Below are positions 23,147 to 31,920 of a DNA stretch of 64,000 nt, one piece after another. The position numbers and the translations under genes are program-made. The notes below the pieces were generated by a model. It had not been told where the DNA came from, ran no database searches, and saw only the letters and a list, made by a program, of their open reading frames with translations. This stretch comes from Paractinoplanes ferrugineus (GTDB lineage Bacteria > Actinomycetota > Actinomycetes > Mycobacteriales > Micromonosporaceae), in NCBI RefSeq assembly GCF_016862195.1, contig NZ_BOMM01000056.1, positions 119,048 through 183,047 of the forward strand, given 5' to 3'. The number at the start of each line of letters is the position of its first letter. Position 1 is the first letter of the stretch.

Positions 23147-23574
23147 GCCCGGTGGACCCCTTCATGGGTGATCGTGATCTTCTCGGTGGCGATCTCGTTG
23201 CTGCCCGCGTCGAGCTCGGCGCCGGTCCACTTGGAGACCCAGCCCTTCTCGAAGTTCCAGCGGGCGACCTCGGTCTTCATCGAGTCCTTGATGACGATCG
23301 AGCCGTCCCGGCGGGCCGAGTCGACGTCACCGTCCTCGACCTGCTTACGCCACTCCCACAGGGCCTTGGACTCGTCGATCCGGCGTTCCAGGGTGATGTC
23401 GCTCCACTTCATCGCCCCCGGGACCTTCCGGATGAGCATCTTCCCGTCCTTGGTGGCTTCCTTGTATTCGATGATCTCGGTCTCCGACTCGACCCCGGAG
23501 CACTTGCGGAAGCTCGCCATCTCCACTCCCCCGATCTCGAGGAAGAAGGAGAAGGTAGTCATCAAATCAGGCAC
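23143..23574 (-). CDS. Inner tube protein 1 (gp19-like, TIGR02241)
   Basis: Hcp-fold tube protein of 143 residues directly after the sheath gene. Characteristic segments are FSFFLEIGGVEMASFRKCSG (about 8-27), VPGAMKWSDITLERRIDESK near 51 and ATEKITITHEGVHRA at the end. The GTG start is preceded by GAGGAGGG. The position next to the sheath suggests this is the main tube subunit, but both paralogues must be considered. Tube rings stack inside the sheath and would carry or guide cargo. Confidence 0.92.
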   Translation of the reverse strand: MPDLMTTFSFFLEIGGVEMASFRKCSGVESETEIIEYKEATKDGKMLIRKVPGAMKWSDITLERRIDESKALWEWRKQVEDGDVDSARRDGSIVIKDSMKTEVARWNFEKGWVSKWTGAELDAGSNEIATEKITITHEGVHRA

Positions 23575-23587
23575 GAGGCCCTCCTCA

Positions 23588-25228
23588 TCACTCGGAAGCG
23601 GCTCCGCCGCCCTGCCACTGGCTGATCCGGAAGATGACGAACTCGGCGGGCTTGACCGGGGCGATGCCGACCTCGACGATCAGCTTGCCCTCGTCCACCG
23701 AGGACGCCGGGTTGTTGCTCTCGTCGCACAGCACGTAGAAAGCCTGCTCGGGGGTCGCGCCCACGAGCGCGCCCTGCTGCCACAGACCGCGCAGGAACGA
23801 CGTGATGTTGCGCTTGACCCGCTGCCACAGGTCGTAGTCGTTGGGCTCGAAGACCGCCCACTGGGTGCCCTGCTGGATCGACTCCTCGATGAAGTTGAAG
23901 AGCCGGCGGACGTTGATGTAACGCCACGACGGGTCGGTCTTGGCAAGCGTGCGGGCGCCCCAGATCTTGGTGCCATAGCTGCCGAACGACCGGATGCAGT
24001 TGACCCCCTCGGGGTTGAGCAGGTCCTGCTCGCCGCTGGTCACGTCGTTTTCCAGGCGGGCGATGCCGCGCAGCGCCTCGTTGGCGGGCGCCTTCCACAC
24101 GCCACGGGCGGCGTCGGTGCGGGCCCAGACGCCGGCGACGTGGCCGGACGGCGGCACGGTCAGGTAGAGCTCGCCGTTGGTCGCGCCGGGGCGGGCGAGC
24201 GGGTTGCTGACCACCACGTTGGGGTAGTAGAGCGCACCGAATGCCGAGTCGCGGGCCAGCCGGCCACGCCACTCGAGGGCCCGGGTGGCGTTGAGGCCGG
24301 GCGGCGTGTCGAGGATGGCCATCTTGTTGTGGCTGGCCTCGCAGAAGTCGATCAGCTGCTTCTGGGCGGCGAGGTACATCTCCTCGTCGATCGACCCGTC
24401 CTCCTTGGTGGCGACGGTGACGAGGTCCGGGATGGACACCATGGTGACGTTGGCGGCGATCGCCAGGCCCTGATAGCCGGTGCGGTCGCTCTCGTTGCCG
24501 ACCAGGTCGGCCGGGGTGACCGACTTGCTGGACACCGGCGGCGCCTGCAGCGTGTAGCGGCCGGCGGCCGGGCTGCGCTCGGCGAGCGAGGCACCCTGCA
24601 GCGGCTGCACCTCGATGCGGACGAACTTGGAGCGCTCGTTCACCGCCTTCTCGACGGTGCGGGCGCTGCGGCCGCTGAACTGGATGCCGCCGATCTCCTC
24701 CCGGAGCGCGCCGCCCTCATAGACCCGCAGGACGTATTCCCCGCCGGCGCCGTTGCTGCTCGCGCCGCCGTCCCCGTCGGCGTCGGGCGCCGGAGCCGGG
24801 GGCACCACCTCGACCTCGAGGTTGGCGTCCGAGCGCACCGCCGACAGCTGGAGGCTGGGCTGGCCCGGGTTGTCGGCGCTGGGCAGCGACAGCGACGGCT
24901 TGCCCCGGCCGAGGCCCTCACCGTCCTCGTCGGTGGTCGGGATGCGGCAGATGTAGGCCTTGCCCCCACCGTTCTCGAAGAAGCCGCGGACAGCGTGCGG
25001 CAGCAGGGCGCCGCGCACGAAACCGCCGTAGATCCGTTCGAACTGCGGCCAGCTGGTCACCAGCTGCGGTTTCACACCGGCCGGGTCGGTCGGGTCGCCC
25101 TGCTCGATGTCGTAGCGCTCGGTGAAGCCGACGAACGCGGCAACGGCGGTGCCCACCCCCTCGATGGGCATGGAACCGCTCGGTTGCTCCTCGATGTAGA
25201 CGCCCGGTGCTCCGTATGACGCGGCCAT
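23588..25228 (-). CDS. Contractile tail sheath protein
   Basis: Sheath subunit of 546 residues. It has the common opening MAASYGAPGVYIEEQPSGS. SMPIEGVGTAVAAFVGFTE follows, then FFENGGGKAYICRI near 85. The conserved C-terminal domain includes NPEGVNCIRSFGSYGTKIWG near 406 and YINVRRLFNFIEESI near 435. It ends in strands (APVKPAEFVIFRISQ) that interlock neighbouring subunits. Residues about 125-230 form a variable, surface-exposed insertion with Ala/Gly-rich linkers. It is the first large structural gene of the operon, 15 bp after the receiver gene. Only one sheath gene is present. Confidence 0.95.
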   Translation of the reverse strand: MAASYGAPGVYIEEQPSGSMPIEGVGTAVAAFVGFTERYDIEQGDPTDPAGVKPQLVTSWPQFERIYGGFVRGALLPHAVRGFFENGGGKAYICRIPTTDEDGEGLGRGKPSLSLPSADNPGQPSLQLSAVRSDANLEVEVVPPAPAPDADGDGGASSNGAGGEYVLRVYEGGALREEIGGIQFSGRSARTVEKAVNERSKFVRIEVQPLQGASLAERSPAAGRYTLQAPPVSSKSVTPADLVGNESDRTGYQGLAIAANVTMVSIPDLVTVATKEDGSIDEEMYLAAQKQLIDFCEASHNKMAILDTPPGLNATRALEWRGRLARDSAFGALYYPNVVVSNPLARPGATNGELYLTVPPSGHVAGVWARTDAARGVWKAPANEALRGIARLENDVTSGEQDLLNPEGVNCIRSFGSYGTKIWGARTLAKTDPSWRYINVRRLFNFIEESIQQGTQWAVFEPNDYDLWQRVKRNITSFLRGLWQQGALVGATPEQAFYVLCDESNNPASSVDEGKLIVEVGIAPVKPAEFVIFRISQWQGGGAASE

Positions 25229-25243
25229 GAAGTCTTCCCCCTG

Positions 25244-25576
25244 TCAGGCCTGCACCGCGCTGGTCAACAGCGCGGGGTCAAGGTCGGATTCGTAGAACTC
25301 CCCGTAGTGCAACGGCGGGAAAATGCGCATCATCGGATGCTGCGACGAGCAGGCAACGACCTTCACCCGCGGGAACCGGTGCACGATCACGTGCACGATG
25401 TCGCCGGTGCTGACCTTGTCGAGGTCGAGAACGATCACGTCGGGCAACGCCTCGAGCAACCGGTCGAGCACCTCGCCGCCGGCCGTGTCGACGAGCTCGA
25501 TGCCGTCGACGCGCAGGATCTGCTCCAGGCCGAGACGGTGCAGAGCCTCGAAATCCCCCATGAGGACCCGCGTCAT
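25244..25576 (-). CDS. Stand-alone receiver-like protein heading the eCIS operon
   Basis: Protein of 110 residues resembling the receiver domain of NarL-type regulators without the DNA-binding half. It has RVLMGDFEALHRLGLEQILR (one acidic residue, D8, in place of the usual pair) and DVIVLDLDK with candidate phosphoacceptor D51, then VKVVACSSQHP. The switch lysine expected near the end is missing (EFYESDLDP). ATG at 25576 is preferred; the longer phase reads through the intergenic palindrome. Being 15 bp ahead of the sheath gene, it is probably co-translated with the structure. It may sense or titrate rather than act as a classic two-component output. Confidence 0.65.
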   Translation of the reverse strand: MTRVLMGDFEALHRLGLEQILRVDGIELVDTAGGEVLDRLLEALPDVIVLDLDKVSTGDIVHVIVHRFPRVKVVACSSQHPMMRIFPPLHYGEFYESDLDPALLTSAVQA

Positions 25577-25648
25577 CGCCTCACCCCACCCAGAATGAAT
25601 ACCGCCGGGATGAGGGTCTCTCGCGTCGCACGTGGACAGAAGGTGCGG

Positions 25649-25670
25649 CGGTGCAGCCATTGGTGCACCG
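25649..25670. promoter_or_regulatory. Perfect inverted repeat CGGTGCA-N8-TGCACCG
   Basis: A 22-bp dyad lies midway in the 156-bp gap between the divergent receiver/sheath operon and the DUF4157 gene. Arms CGGTGCA (25649-25655) and TGCACCG (25664-25670) match in all seven positions. Length and symmetry suit a dimeric HTH regulator; the LuxR-type protein at 31921-32541 is the obvious candidate. No second copy was seen in the other eCIS promoter region (32542-32722). Confidence 0.5.
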
Positions 25671-25732
25671 ATGCTTGCCGGGACTTGTCGGCCACGGCGG
25701 GGCGTCCGATGCTGAAGGCCGGAGGTGGGCCG

Positions 25733-28700
25733 GTGAAGCTGTCCGAACGGCAGGTGCCGACCCTTGCCGAGAACAAGGCGAGCCCCACGCCTGCGGTTGT
25801 GGAAGTGGTAGCCCGTACCCCTCAGGAGAGCAACTCGGCGTTGCAGCGCATGCCGCGGCACCCGGCCGCCATGCCCGCCCTCGCCCGCGGGGGTAACAGC
25901 GCGTTACAGCGCCTGGCCCAGCCCAAGCTCAGCGTGAGCAAGCCCGGTGACCCATATGAGCGGCAGGCCGACGCGGTCTCCGAGGCGATCACCGAGGGCA
26001 GCGGGCCGGTCCCGACCATCTCCCGGCTCGTGACCCCGGCGGCGGCCGCCGGCGAACCCCCGGAGACCCCACCCGAGCTGGAACGGCTCATCACCTCGCC
26101 GGGCGGCGGCGCGCCCCTCCCGCCGGACGTGCGGGCCAAGATCGAGGAGCATCTCGGCTTCCCGCTCGGCGGCGTGCTCGTCCATTCCGATCCGAAGGCG
26201 CAGGCCGCGGCCGCCCAATTGGGCGCCCGCGCGTTCACCACCGGGCAGCACATCTTCCTCGGCGCCGGCGAGTCGGCCGGCGACCTCGCCCTGATGGCGC
26301 ACGAGGCCACCCACGTGGTGCAACAGACGTCGGTCGGCATCTACCGCGACGCCTCCGACTACCTGATGGGGCCGATAGTCGGCCTCGTCAGAAGCGTGCC
26401 GGGCTACGACATGCTGACCGTGGTGGCGGGCTACGACCCGATCGCGAACCGTAATGTCGACCGGTCACCGGAAAACCTCACGCGGGGCGTGCTCGGGCTC
26501 GTTCCGTTCGGCAACGTGGTCGCCGGCAAGCTGATCGAGCTTGGCGTGGTGCAGGCCGCCTACCGCATGCTCGACGAGGGGTTGACCGCGCACAACCTGA
26601 CGCTCGCCCGCATCCAGGGCGAGATCGACAAGGCGTGGAAGGAGATCGACCTCACCGACCCGGACGGCGCCCTGGTGATCGTCCGGCGGCACGTGAGCGG
26701 GCTCCATGCCGACGCGCTCGGGTTCGTCAAGGGCATCTACGACCAGATCGTGCAGCTCATCCGCGACGCCGCCGTCGGGCTGGCGGAGAAATACCTGGTC
26801 GGCACGCCGGTCTGGGAGCTGACCAAGAAGGTGCTGCGGTCCGATCCGCTGCGCGGCACCCCGGTCGAGGCGACCACCGTCGAGATTCTCGAGGACTTCC
26901 TCACTCTGATCGGGAAGCAGGACGCTCTCGCCCAGATGCGCGAACGCGGCACCCTGCAGAAGACGGCCGACTGGCTGGACGGGCGGATCGCGCAGTTCCT
27001 CGGCATCCTCGGCGAGTTGAGTGCGCTTTTCCAAGCCGGCTGGCAGGCCATTCAGCCGGAGAACATCGCGCAGCTGGGTGACAACCTGAGCAAGCTGGCC
27101 ACCCAGGCCAAAGGGCTGATCGCCAGGATCGGCGCATTCGCCAAGGACGTGCTGACCGAGGTCGTCCGGCTCATCAAGGAAGCGCTTCTCGAATGGTTGA
27201 GCGCCGAGGCCGCCAAGTTGCGCGGATACCGCCTGATGACGGTCATGCTCGGCGAGGATCCGGTGACCGGCAAGGCGGTGGCGCGCAACGCGGAGAACCT
27301 CATCGGCGGGTTCATCGCGCTGCTGCCGGGCGGCGAGGCGACGTACAAGAAATTGGCCGAGGCCGGCGTCATCGCCGACGCCGCCGCGCAGATCGAGGGC
27401 GCGATGTCGCGCCTCGGCATTTCGACCGACATGATCGTCGGCACCTTCCACGGCATCTGGGACACCCTCACCCTGGAAGACCTGGTCAACCCGATAGGAG
27501 CGTTCGGGAAGATCCTGGAGAAGTTCGGCGAACCGCTGCTGCGCATCGTCGAGTTCGCCGGCGAGGTCCTCAAGGTCGTCCTGACCCTGGTCCTCCGACT
27601 GATGAATTTCCCGCCCGGCATCCTGGACAGCATCATCTCGAACGCGATGGCGGCGATCGAGGACATCGAACGGGACCCGGTCGCCTTCCTGCTCAACATG
27701 CTCGAAGCCCTCAAACAGGGTTTCCTCGGCTTCGTCGACCGGGCCGTCGGCTATCTGCTGAACGGCCTCGCCGACTGGCTCTTCCGCGGGCTCGGGGCGA
27801 TCGGCATCCAGAAACCGGCAGACCTGTCGTTCGGGTCCATTCTCACGCTGGTGCTGCAGGTCCTCGACATCACCGCCGAAAAGCTGTGGAAGAAACTGGG
27901 CGAGCAGATCGGCCCGGAAACCGTCGAGAAGATCCGCAAGGGCGCGGCGATGGCCGAAGGGGCGTTCGACTTCGTCAAGGACGTACAGGAGAACGGCGTA
28001 GCCGCGATCTGGAAACACGTCGAAAGTCAGCTCGGCAACCTGTGGGACACGCTGCTCGGGATGGTCAAGGACTGGATCGTCGGGGAGATCGTCGAGAAGG
28101 CCACCGCGAAACTGCTCTCGATGCTCGACCCGACAGGCATCATGGCCGTGGTGAACAGCTCGATCGCCTTCTTCAAGGCGGTCCAGTCGGTAATCGAGTA
28201 CGTCCGCGAGATCCTCATGATCGTCAACGACTACGTGACCACCCTCGCCGCCGTCGCCGCCGGTAACGTGCAAGCCGGCGCGCAGAAAGTGGAGAAGGGC
28301 CTGGCCTCGGCCGTGCCGGTGGCGATCGGCTTCCTCGCCAACCAGGTCGGTCTCGGCAACGTGCCGGAGGAACTGGTCAAGCTGATCGGCCAACTGCGCG
28401 AACTGGTCGACAAGGCGATCGACTGGCTGATGGCCAAGGCGATGCAACTCGGCAAGGCCGCGCTGGAAGCGCTCGGGCTGGGCGGCGGCAAGGAGGAGCC
28501 GGACGAGCGGACACCTGAGCAGAAGCAGGCGGATCTGGATCAGGGCGTGGCAGAGGCCTACACGCTGGTGCAGAAGCCGGACAGCTCGATCGACCTGGTG
28601 AACGCGGCGCTGCCCAAGCTGGTCAAGAAATACCGCCTCAAGTCACTCGAACTCGTCGTCGAGAAGGAGAACGAGGAGATCAAGACGGTGCATGTGGCGG

Positions 28701-29251
28701 GCGAGGTCAATCCCAAGAAGGACAGCCCGGCCGGGGAGATCTCCGCCTCGCGCAAGAAGGGCGACCACGTATTCGCCGTCGGTCTGCGCAAGGGCCTGAA
28801 CAAGTGGGCGGCCCTGTGCACGAAGGTCCTCGGCGAGACCGCCGACGCGCGCAGCCTCGTCAACGGCATGTCGCAGGCGAAGACCCTGCTCGACGACGAG
28901 GTATACGACATGGTCATCGACAAGGGCGCGCAGCCGGCCGACGGCGACACCCACTCCAAGAAGTTCGGCGGCATCGACAAGGACATCACCGAGAAGTTCG
29001 AGTTCTTCTTCAACGCCGTCAAGCTGCGCGCCGAGCCGCCGACCGGCGACTCGGCCACCATCGAGGCCCGGCAGCTGAATGTGCAGACCGCCGCCGACGT
29101 CGTCTTCCTGCGTCTCGGCGAGTGGGTGAACGCCTCGGTCGACCCCGACGCGGAGAAACTCATGCCCAACCGCAAGGCCGACATCGAACGCGGGCGAAAG
29201 GGCATCCAGGACCTGCACGCGGCCCTGAACGCGCTTCTCAAGAACGCCTAA
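25733..29251 (+). CDS. Giant DUF4157 (eCIS core) protein, candidate injected effector
   Basis: Protein of 1172 residues. A disordered N-terminus contains two copies of a NSALQR motif (about 28-58). The DUF4157 domain spans about 65-205 with LGFPLGGVLVHSD and the HExxH motif in LALMAHEATHVVQQTS (HEATH at 190-194). From about 210 to 930 lie long amphipathic and hydrophobic helices in repeat-like blocks. The final 240 residues form a more polar, mixed domain (from DLDQGVAEAYTLVQKPDSS to ALNALLKNA) that I do not recognise. N-terminal DUF4157 proteins in eCIS loci are usually cargo with a C-terminal toxic domain. GTG at 25733 has GGAGG 7 bp ahead; ATG at 25709 is an alternative. Its stop overlaps the convergent DUF4255 stop. 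Confidence 0.82.
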   Translation: MKLSERQVPTLAENKASPTPAVVEVVARTPQESNSALQRMPRHPAAMPALARGGNSALQRLAQPKLSVSKPGDPYERQADAVSEAITEGSGPVPTISRLVTPAAAAGEPPETPPELERLITSPGGGAPLPPDVRAKIEEHLGFPLGGVLVHSDPKAQAAAAQLGARAFTTGQHIFLGAGESAGDLALMAHEATHVVQQTSVGIYRDASDYLMGPIVGLVRSVPGYDMLTVVAGYDPIANRNVDRSPENLTRGVLGLVPFGNVVAGKLIELGVVQAAYRMLDEGLTAHNLTLARIQGEIDKAWKEIDLTDPDGALVIVRRHVSGLHADALGFVKGIYDQIVQLIRDAAVGLAEKYLVGTPVWELTKKVLRSDPLRGTPVEATTVEILEDFLTLIGKQDALAQMRERGTLQKTADWLDGRIAQFLGILGELSALFQAGWQAIQPENIAQLGDNLSKLATQAKGLIARIGAFAKDVLTEVVRLIKEALLEWLSAEAAKLRGYRLMTVMLGEDPVTGKAVARNAENLIGGFIALLPGGEATYKKLAEAGVIADAAAQIEGAMSRLGISTDMIVGTFHGIWDTLTLEDLVNPIGAFGKILEKFGEPLLRIVEFAGEVLKVVLTLVLRLMNFPPGILDSIISNAMAAIEDIERDPVAFLLNMLEALKQGFLGFVDRAVGYLLNGLADWLFRGLGAIGIQKPADLSFGSILTLVLQVLDITAEKLWKKLGEQIGPETVEKIRKGAAMAEGAFDFVKDVQENGVAAIWKHVESQLGNLWDTLLGMVKDWIVGEIVEKATAKLLSMLDPTGIMAVVNSSIAFFKAVQSVIEYVREILMIVNDYVTTLAAVAAGNVQAGAQKVEKGLASAVPVAIGFLANQVGLGNVPEELVKLIGQLRELVDKAIDWLMAKAMQLGKAALEALGLGGGKEEPDERTPEQKQADLDQGVAEAYTLVQKPDSSIDLVNAALPKLVKKYRLKSLELVVEKENEEIKTVHVAGEVNPKKDSPAGEISASRKKGDHVFAVGLRKGLNKWAALCTKVLGETADARSLVNGMSQAKTLLDDEVYDMVIDKGAQPADGDTHSKKFGGIDKDITEKFEFFFNAVKLRAEPPTGDSATIEARQLNVQTAADVVFLRLGEWVNASVDPDAEKLMPNRKADIERGRKGIQDLHAALNALLKNA

Positions 29252-29814
29252 CGACCGGTGGTGCGGACCGTGATCGACTCGGTCGGGGGGCCGGCCACCG
29301 CGCGCAGGGCGGCGTCCACCGTGACCGTGACGACGAGGTCCAGGCCCGGCTTCAGCTGGCCGCCCAGGGCCGACCAGAAGTCCGAGTTCTCGCTGCCGTC
29401 GCCGCTGCGCAACCGCAACGCGGGCAGCGGCCGCACCTCGGTGAACGCGCCGCGCAGATGCGAGACCTCGATGACCGGGTGCAGCAGCAGGGCCGACAGC
29501 ACGTCGCCGAGCAGCGAGTGTTCGTCGCGCACCTCGCTCGTCCAGGCGGTCACCAGGTAGCGGCAATCAACTCGGGGCAGCGGGTCACGCCGGTAACGCT
29601 TGCCGTCGGCGTCCTCGACGATCACCTCGCCGTAGTCGCGCTCGGCCAGGTTGGGCCGTACGTCCCAGAGGTAGAGGTCGACGGTGGGCCGCGACGACAG
29701 CGCGGCCGACCATTCGCCGTCCGGCGCTTCGAAGGCCACGTCGACGTCCCGGGCCGGCAGCGGTACGACCTCGCGCAGGAACGCCTCGAGCGTCTCATCC
29801 AGCAGGTGCAGCAT
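29248..29814 (-). CDS. DUF4255 (Pvc16-type) tube-cap protein
   Basis: Protein of 188 residues of the DUF4255/Pvc16 N-terminal family, which caps the distal end of the sheath-tube and sets its length in related particles. Features are the opening MLHLLDETLEAFLREVVPLP, PTVDLYLWDVRPNLAERDYG near 43, PRVDCRYLVTAWTSEVRDEH near 79 and a C-terminal beta strand (LDLVVTVTVDAALRAV). It is translated with the AAA+ ATPase upstream (20-bp overlap). It lies outside the main structural operon, so cap and ATPase are expressed under the LuxR-type regulator's promoter. Confidence 0.9.
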   Translation of the reverse strand: MLHLLDETLEAFLREVVPLPARDVDVAFEAPDGEWSAALSSRPTVDLYLWDVRPNLAERDYGEVIVEDADGKRYRRDPLPRVDCRYLVTAWTSEVRDEHSLLGDVLSALLLHPVIEVSHLRGAFTEVRPLPALRLRSGDGSENSDFWSALGGQLKPGLDLVVTVTVDAALRAVAGPPTESITVRTTGR

Positions 29815-31912
29815 TGGCGTCCCTGTTCACTAGGTCGAAGTAGCGGTCGAACTCCTTCTCGGTGCGCAGCCGCCCCATCTTCTGGAACTCGCGCTTCACC
29901 GACAGCACCACGTGCCGCATCGTGATCGGTGAGTCCTCGGCCGCCGCCAGGAACGCCGACCCCAGCGCGGCGTTGCTGATCACGCCACCGGTGATCTTGA
30001 ACTGCCGGGCGAGGAAGTCGAGGTCGAGGTCGGACATCGGGGCGGTCGGCGGGAAGGTCCGCGCCCAGATCTGCCGCCGTTCCGGTTCCTCCGGCGGCAC
30101 GAAGTCGATCGCCACCGAGATCCGCCGCAGGAACGCCGGGTCGATGTTGCGCTGCAGGTTGGTGGCCAGCACGACCAGCCCGTCGTAGGTCTCCAGCCGC
30201 TGCAGAAGGTAGGCGACCTCGATGTTGGCGTACCTGTCGTGCGCGTCGCTGACCTCCGAGCGTTTGCCGAACAGCGCGTCCGCCTCGTCGAAGAACAGCA
30301 CCAGGTCGCCGGCCGCCGCCGCCCCGAAGATGCGCTCCAGGTTCTTCTCGGTCTCGCCGATGTATTTGCTCACCACCGCCGACAGGTCGACCTTGTAGAG
30401 GTCGAGCCCCAGCTCACCGGCCACCACCTCGGCCGCCAGGGTCTTGCCGGTGCCGGACGGCCCGGCGAACAACGCGACCACCCCGGTCGACGGCGCCGCA
30501 CTGAACTGCCACCGCCCGTAGACGGTGTCCCGTCCCCGATGCCGTTCGGAGAGCTCGCGCAGCTGCGCCGCCTCCTCCGGCGGGAGGATCAGGTCCGGCC
30601 AGGCGCGGCGCGGCCGGATGCGCACGGCGACACCGTCGAGGTGCCCACCGGCAAGCCGGCGGACCGCGGGCGCGATCAGGCCACCATCGGCTGCCGCGGC
30701 GGCGGCCACGAGCCGCAACTGCTCCCGACTGAGCCGGTACGCCGGGTCCGGCGCCCGCCCGAGCAAGGCGTCCCAGTCGTCGGCCCCGGCCACCCCGTCA
30801 TGCACGTGAAGCTCCCGCCACGGCAGGTCGGGGAGGGCCTCCAGGGGTTGTTCCCCGGCCGAGGACAACACCCACCCGAGATGCGCCGCACGCCCGATCG
30901 CATCCCGCCCGGCCGCCGTGAGCGGCTCCGCCAGGTCGAGCAGCACCGTGAGCCGGCCGATCGTCGCTTCCCGCACCACGGCCTGCCACTCCGCCTCGTT
31001 CGACGGCGGCGCGGTGATCAGCAATCCGATGTCGCCGACCGCCTGGATGCGGCTCTCCCGGTCGCCGCCATGCACCAGGACCAGCCCGACACCCCCGTCT
31101 CGCGCACCTCTGTCTCGCGCACCCCCGTCTCGCGCACCCCCGTCTCGCGCGCCCACGCTTTGCGCATCGCCGCTTTGCGCATCGCCGGACGCCGAGCCCG
31201 CGCCGCCGGCAGCCGGGCCTCCCGCAGCCGGGCCGCCGGCAGGCGGGCCGCCGGCAGCCGAGACCGCACCGCCGGAAGCGGGCGCGGGCGGTGTCGTCGG
31301 GGTGGGGTGGCGGATCGTGGCGCCCGCGGGCAGTGCCGGGTCGGGGGTGTGGTCACCGGTCAGGTGCCAGATCACCCGGGCCGCGGGTTCGGCGGTCAGG
31401 GTCGCCCACGGGCCGTCGCCGGTCAGCCGGGCCAGACCGGCGCGGACCAGCGCGCCGCCCGGCGACAGGGCGCGGGCCGACGGGTGGTCGTCCTCGAAGA
31501 AGACGCGCCGCAGGGTGGCCAGGGTCAGCCGGGGCAGTTGCACGGAGTCCTGGATGTAGGCGACCAGACGCTGCCGGGCCGGCGACATCTCGACCGCGAC
31601 CAGCAGCGCCAGCACCTCCGCCTCGCCGGTGCGCAGACCGGCGCGGCCGGCCAGGTCGGCGAACGGACCGCCGGGATCCGCGGCGAACGCGGCACGGGCC
31701 GCCACGACCGGACCGGCGGCACCGGCGCGCATGGCCGCGACCCGTTCGAGGCCGGGGCCGTCGAGGCCGGGCAGCGTGGCGAGCAGCCGCTCCACCTCGT
31801 CGTCGGCGACGTAGAGCCCGGCGAAGTCCCGGGGCGGGCGACCCTCCCCCAGGCGGCAGATCAGCGCCTCACGCTGCAGCAGCGCGTCGGCCAGCGCGGT
31901 CCAGGCTTCCAC
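29795..31912 (-). CDS. eCIS-associated AAA+ ATPase
   Basis: Protein of 705 residues with a variable N-terminal half and a C-terminal AAA+ module. Walker A is GPSGTGKTLAAE (about 484-495), Walker B VLFFDEADALFG (about 545), then sensor VLATNLQRNIDPAFLRRIS (about 595), followed by a lid domain. This is the Pvc15/Afp15-like ATPase encoded in nearly all eCIS loci and needed for particle assembly or cargo loading. A linker of GARDG repeats (about 240-275) comes from a 15-bp tandem repeat. The GTG start is 8 bp after the regulator gene. No substrate-binding specificity can be read from the sequence. Confidence 0.92.
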   Translation of the reverse strand: MEAWTALADALLQREALICRLGEGRPPRDFAGLYVADDEVERLLATLPGLDGPGLERVAAMRAGAAGPVVAARAAFAADPGGPFADLAGRAGLRTGEAEVLALLVAVEMSPARQRLVAYIQDSVQLPRLTLATLRRVFFEDDHPSARALSPGGALVRAGLARLTGDGPWATLTAEPAARVIWHLTGDHTPDPALPAGATIRHPTPTTPPAPASGGAVSAAGGPPAGGPAAGGPAAGGAGSASGDAQSGDAQSVGARDGGARDGGARDRGARDGGVGLVLVHGGDRESRIQAVGDIGLLITAPPSNEAEWQAVVREATIGRLTVLLDLAEPLTAAGRDAIGRAAHLGWVLSSAGEQPLEALPDLPWRELHVHDGVAGADDWDALLGRAPDPAYRLSREQLRLVAAAAAADGGLIAPAVRRLAGGHLDGVAVRIRPRRAWPDLILPPEEAAQLRELSERHRGRDTVYGRWQFSAAPSTGVVALFAGPSGTGKTLAAEVVAGELGLDLYKVDLSAVVSKYIGETEKNLERIFGAAAAGDLVLFFDEADALFGKRSEVSDAHDRYANIEVAYLLQRLETYDGLVVLATNLQRNIDPAFLRRISVAIDFVPPEEPERRQIWARTFPPTAPMSDLDLDFLARQFKITGGVISNAALGSAFLAAAEDSPITMRHVVLSVKREFQKMGRLRTEKEFDRYFDLVNRDANAAPAG
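31091..31180 (-). repeat. Six 15-bp tandem units in the AAA+ gene
   Basis: Six in-frame units with plus-strand consensus ACCCCCGTCTCGCGC, encoding the GARDG/AQSGD linker of the ATPase. The last two units have diverged (GCTTTGCGC). Confidence 0.85.
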
Positions 31913-31920
31913 CTCGGGGC

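Noticed and set aside
21473..25219. 1248-residue open phase on the plus strand opposite tube and sheath genes
   Set aside because: It is the antisense of the sheath, tube and tail-assembly genes. The product has no family signature and composition typical of shadow frames in high-GC DNA.
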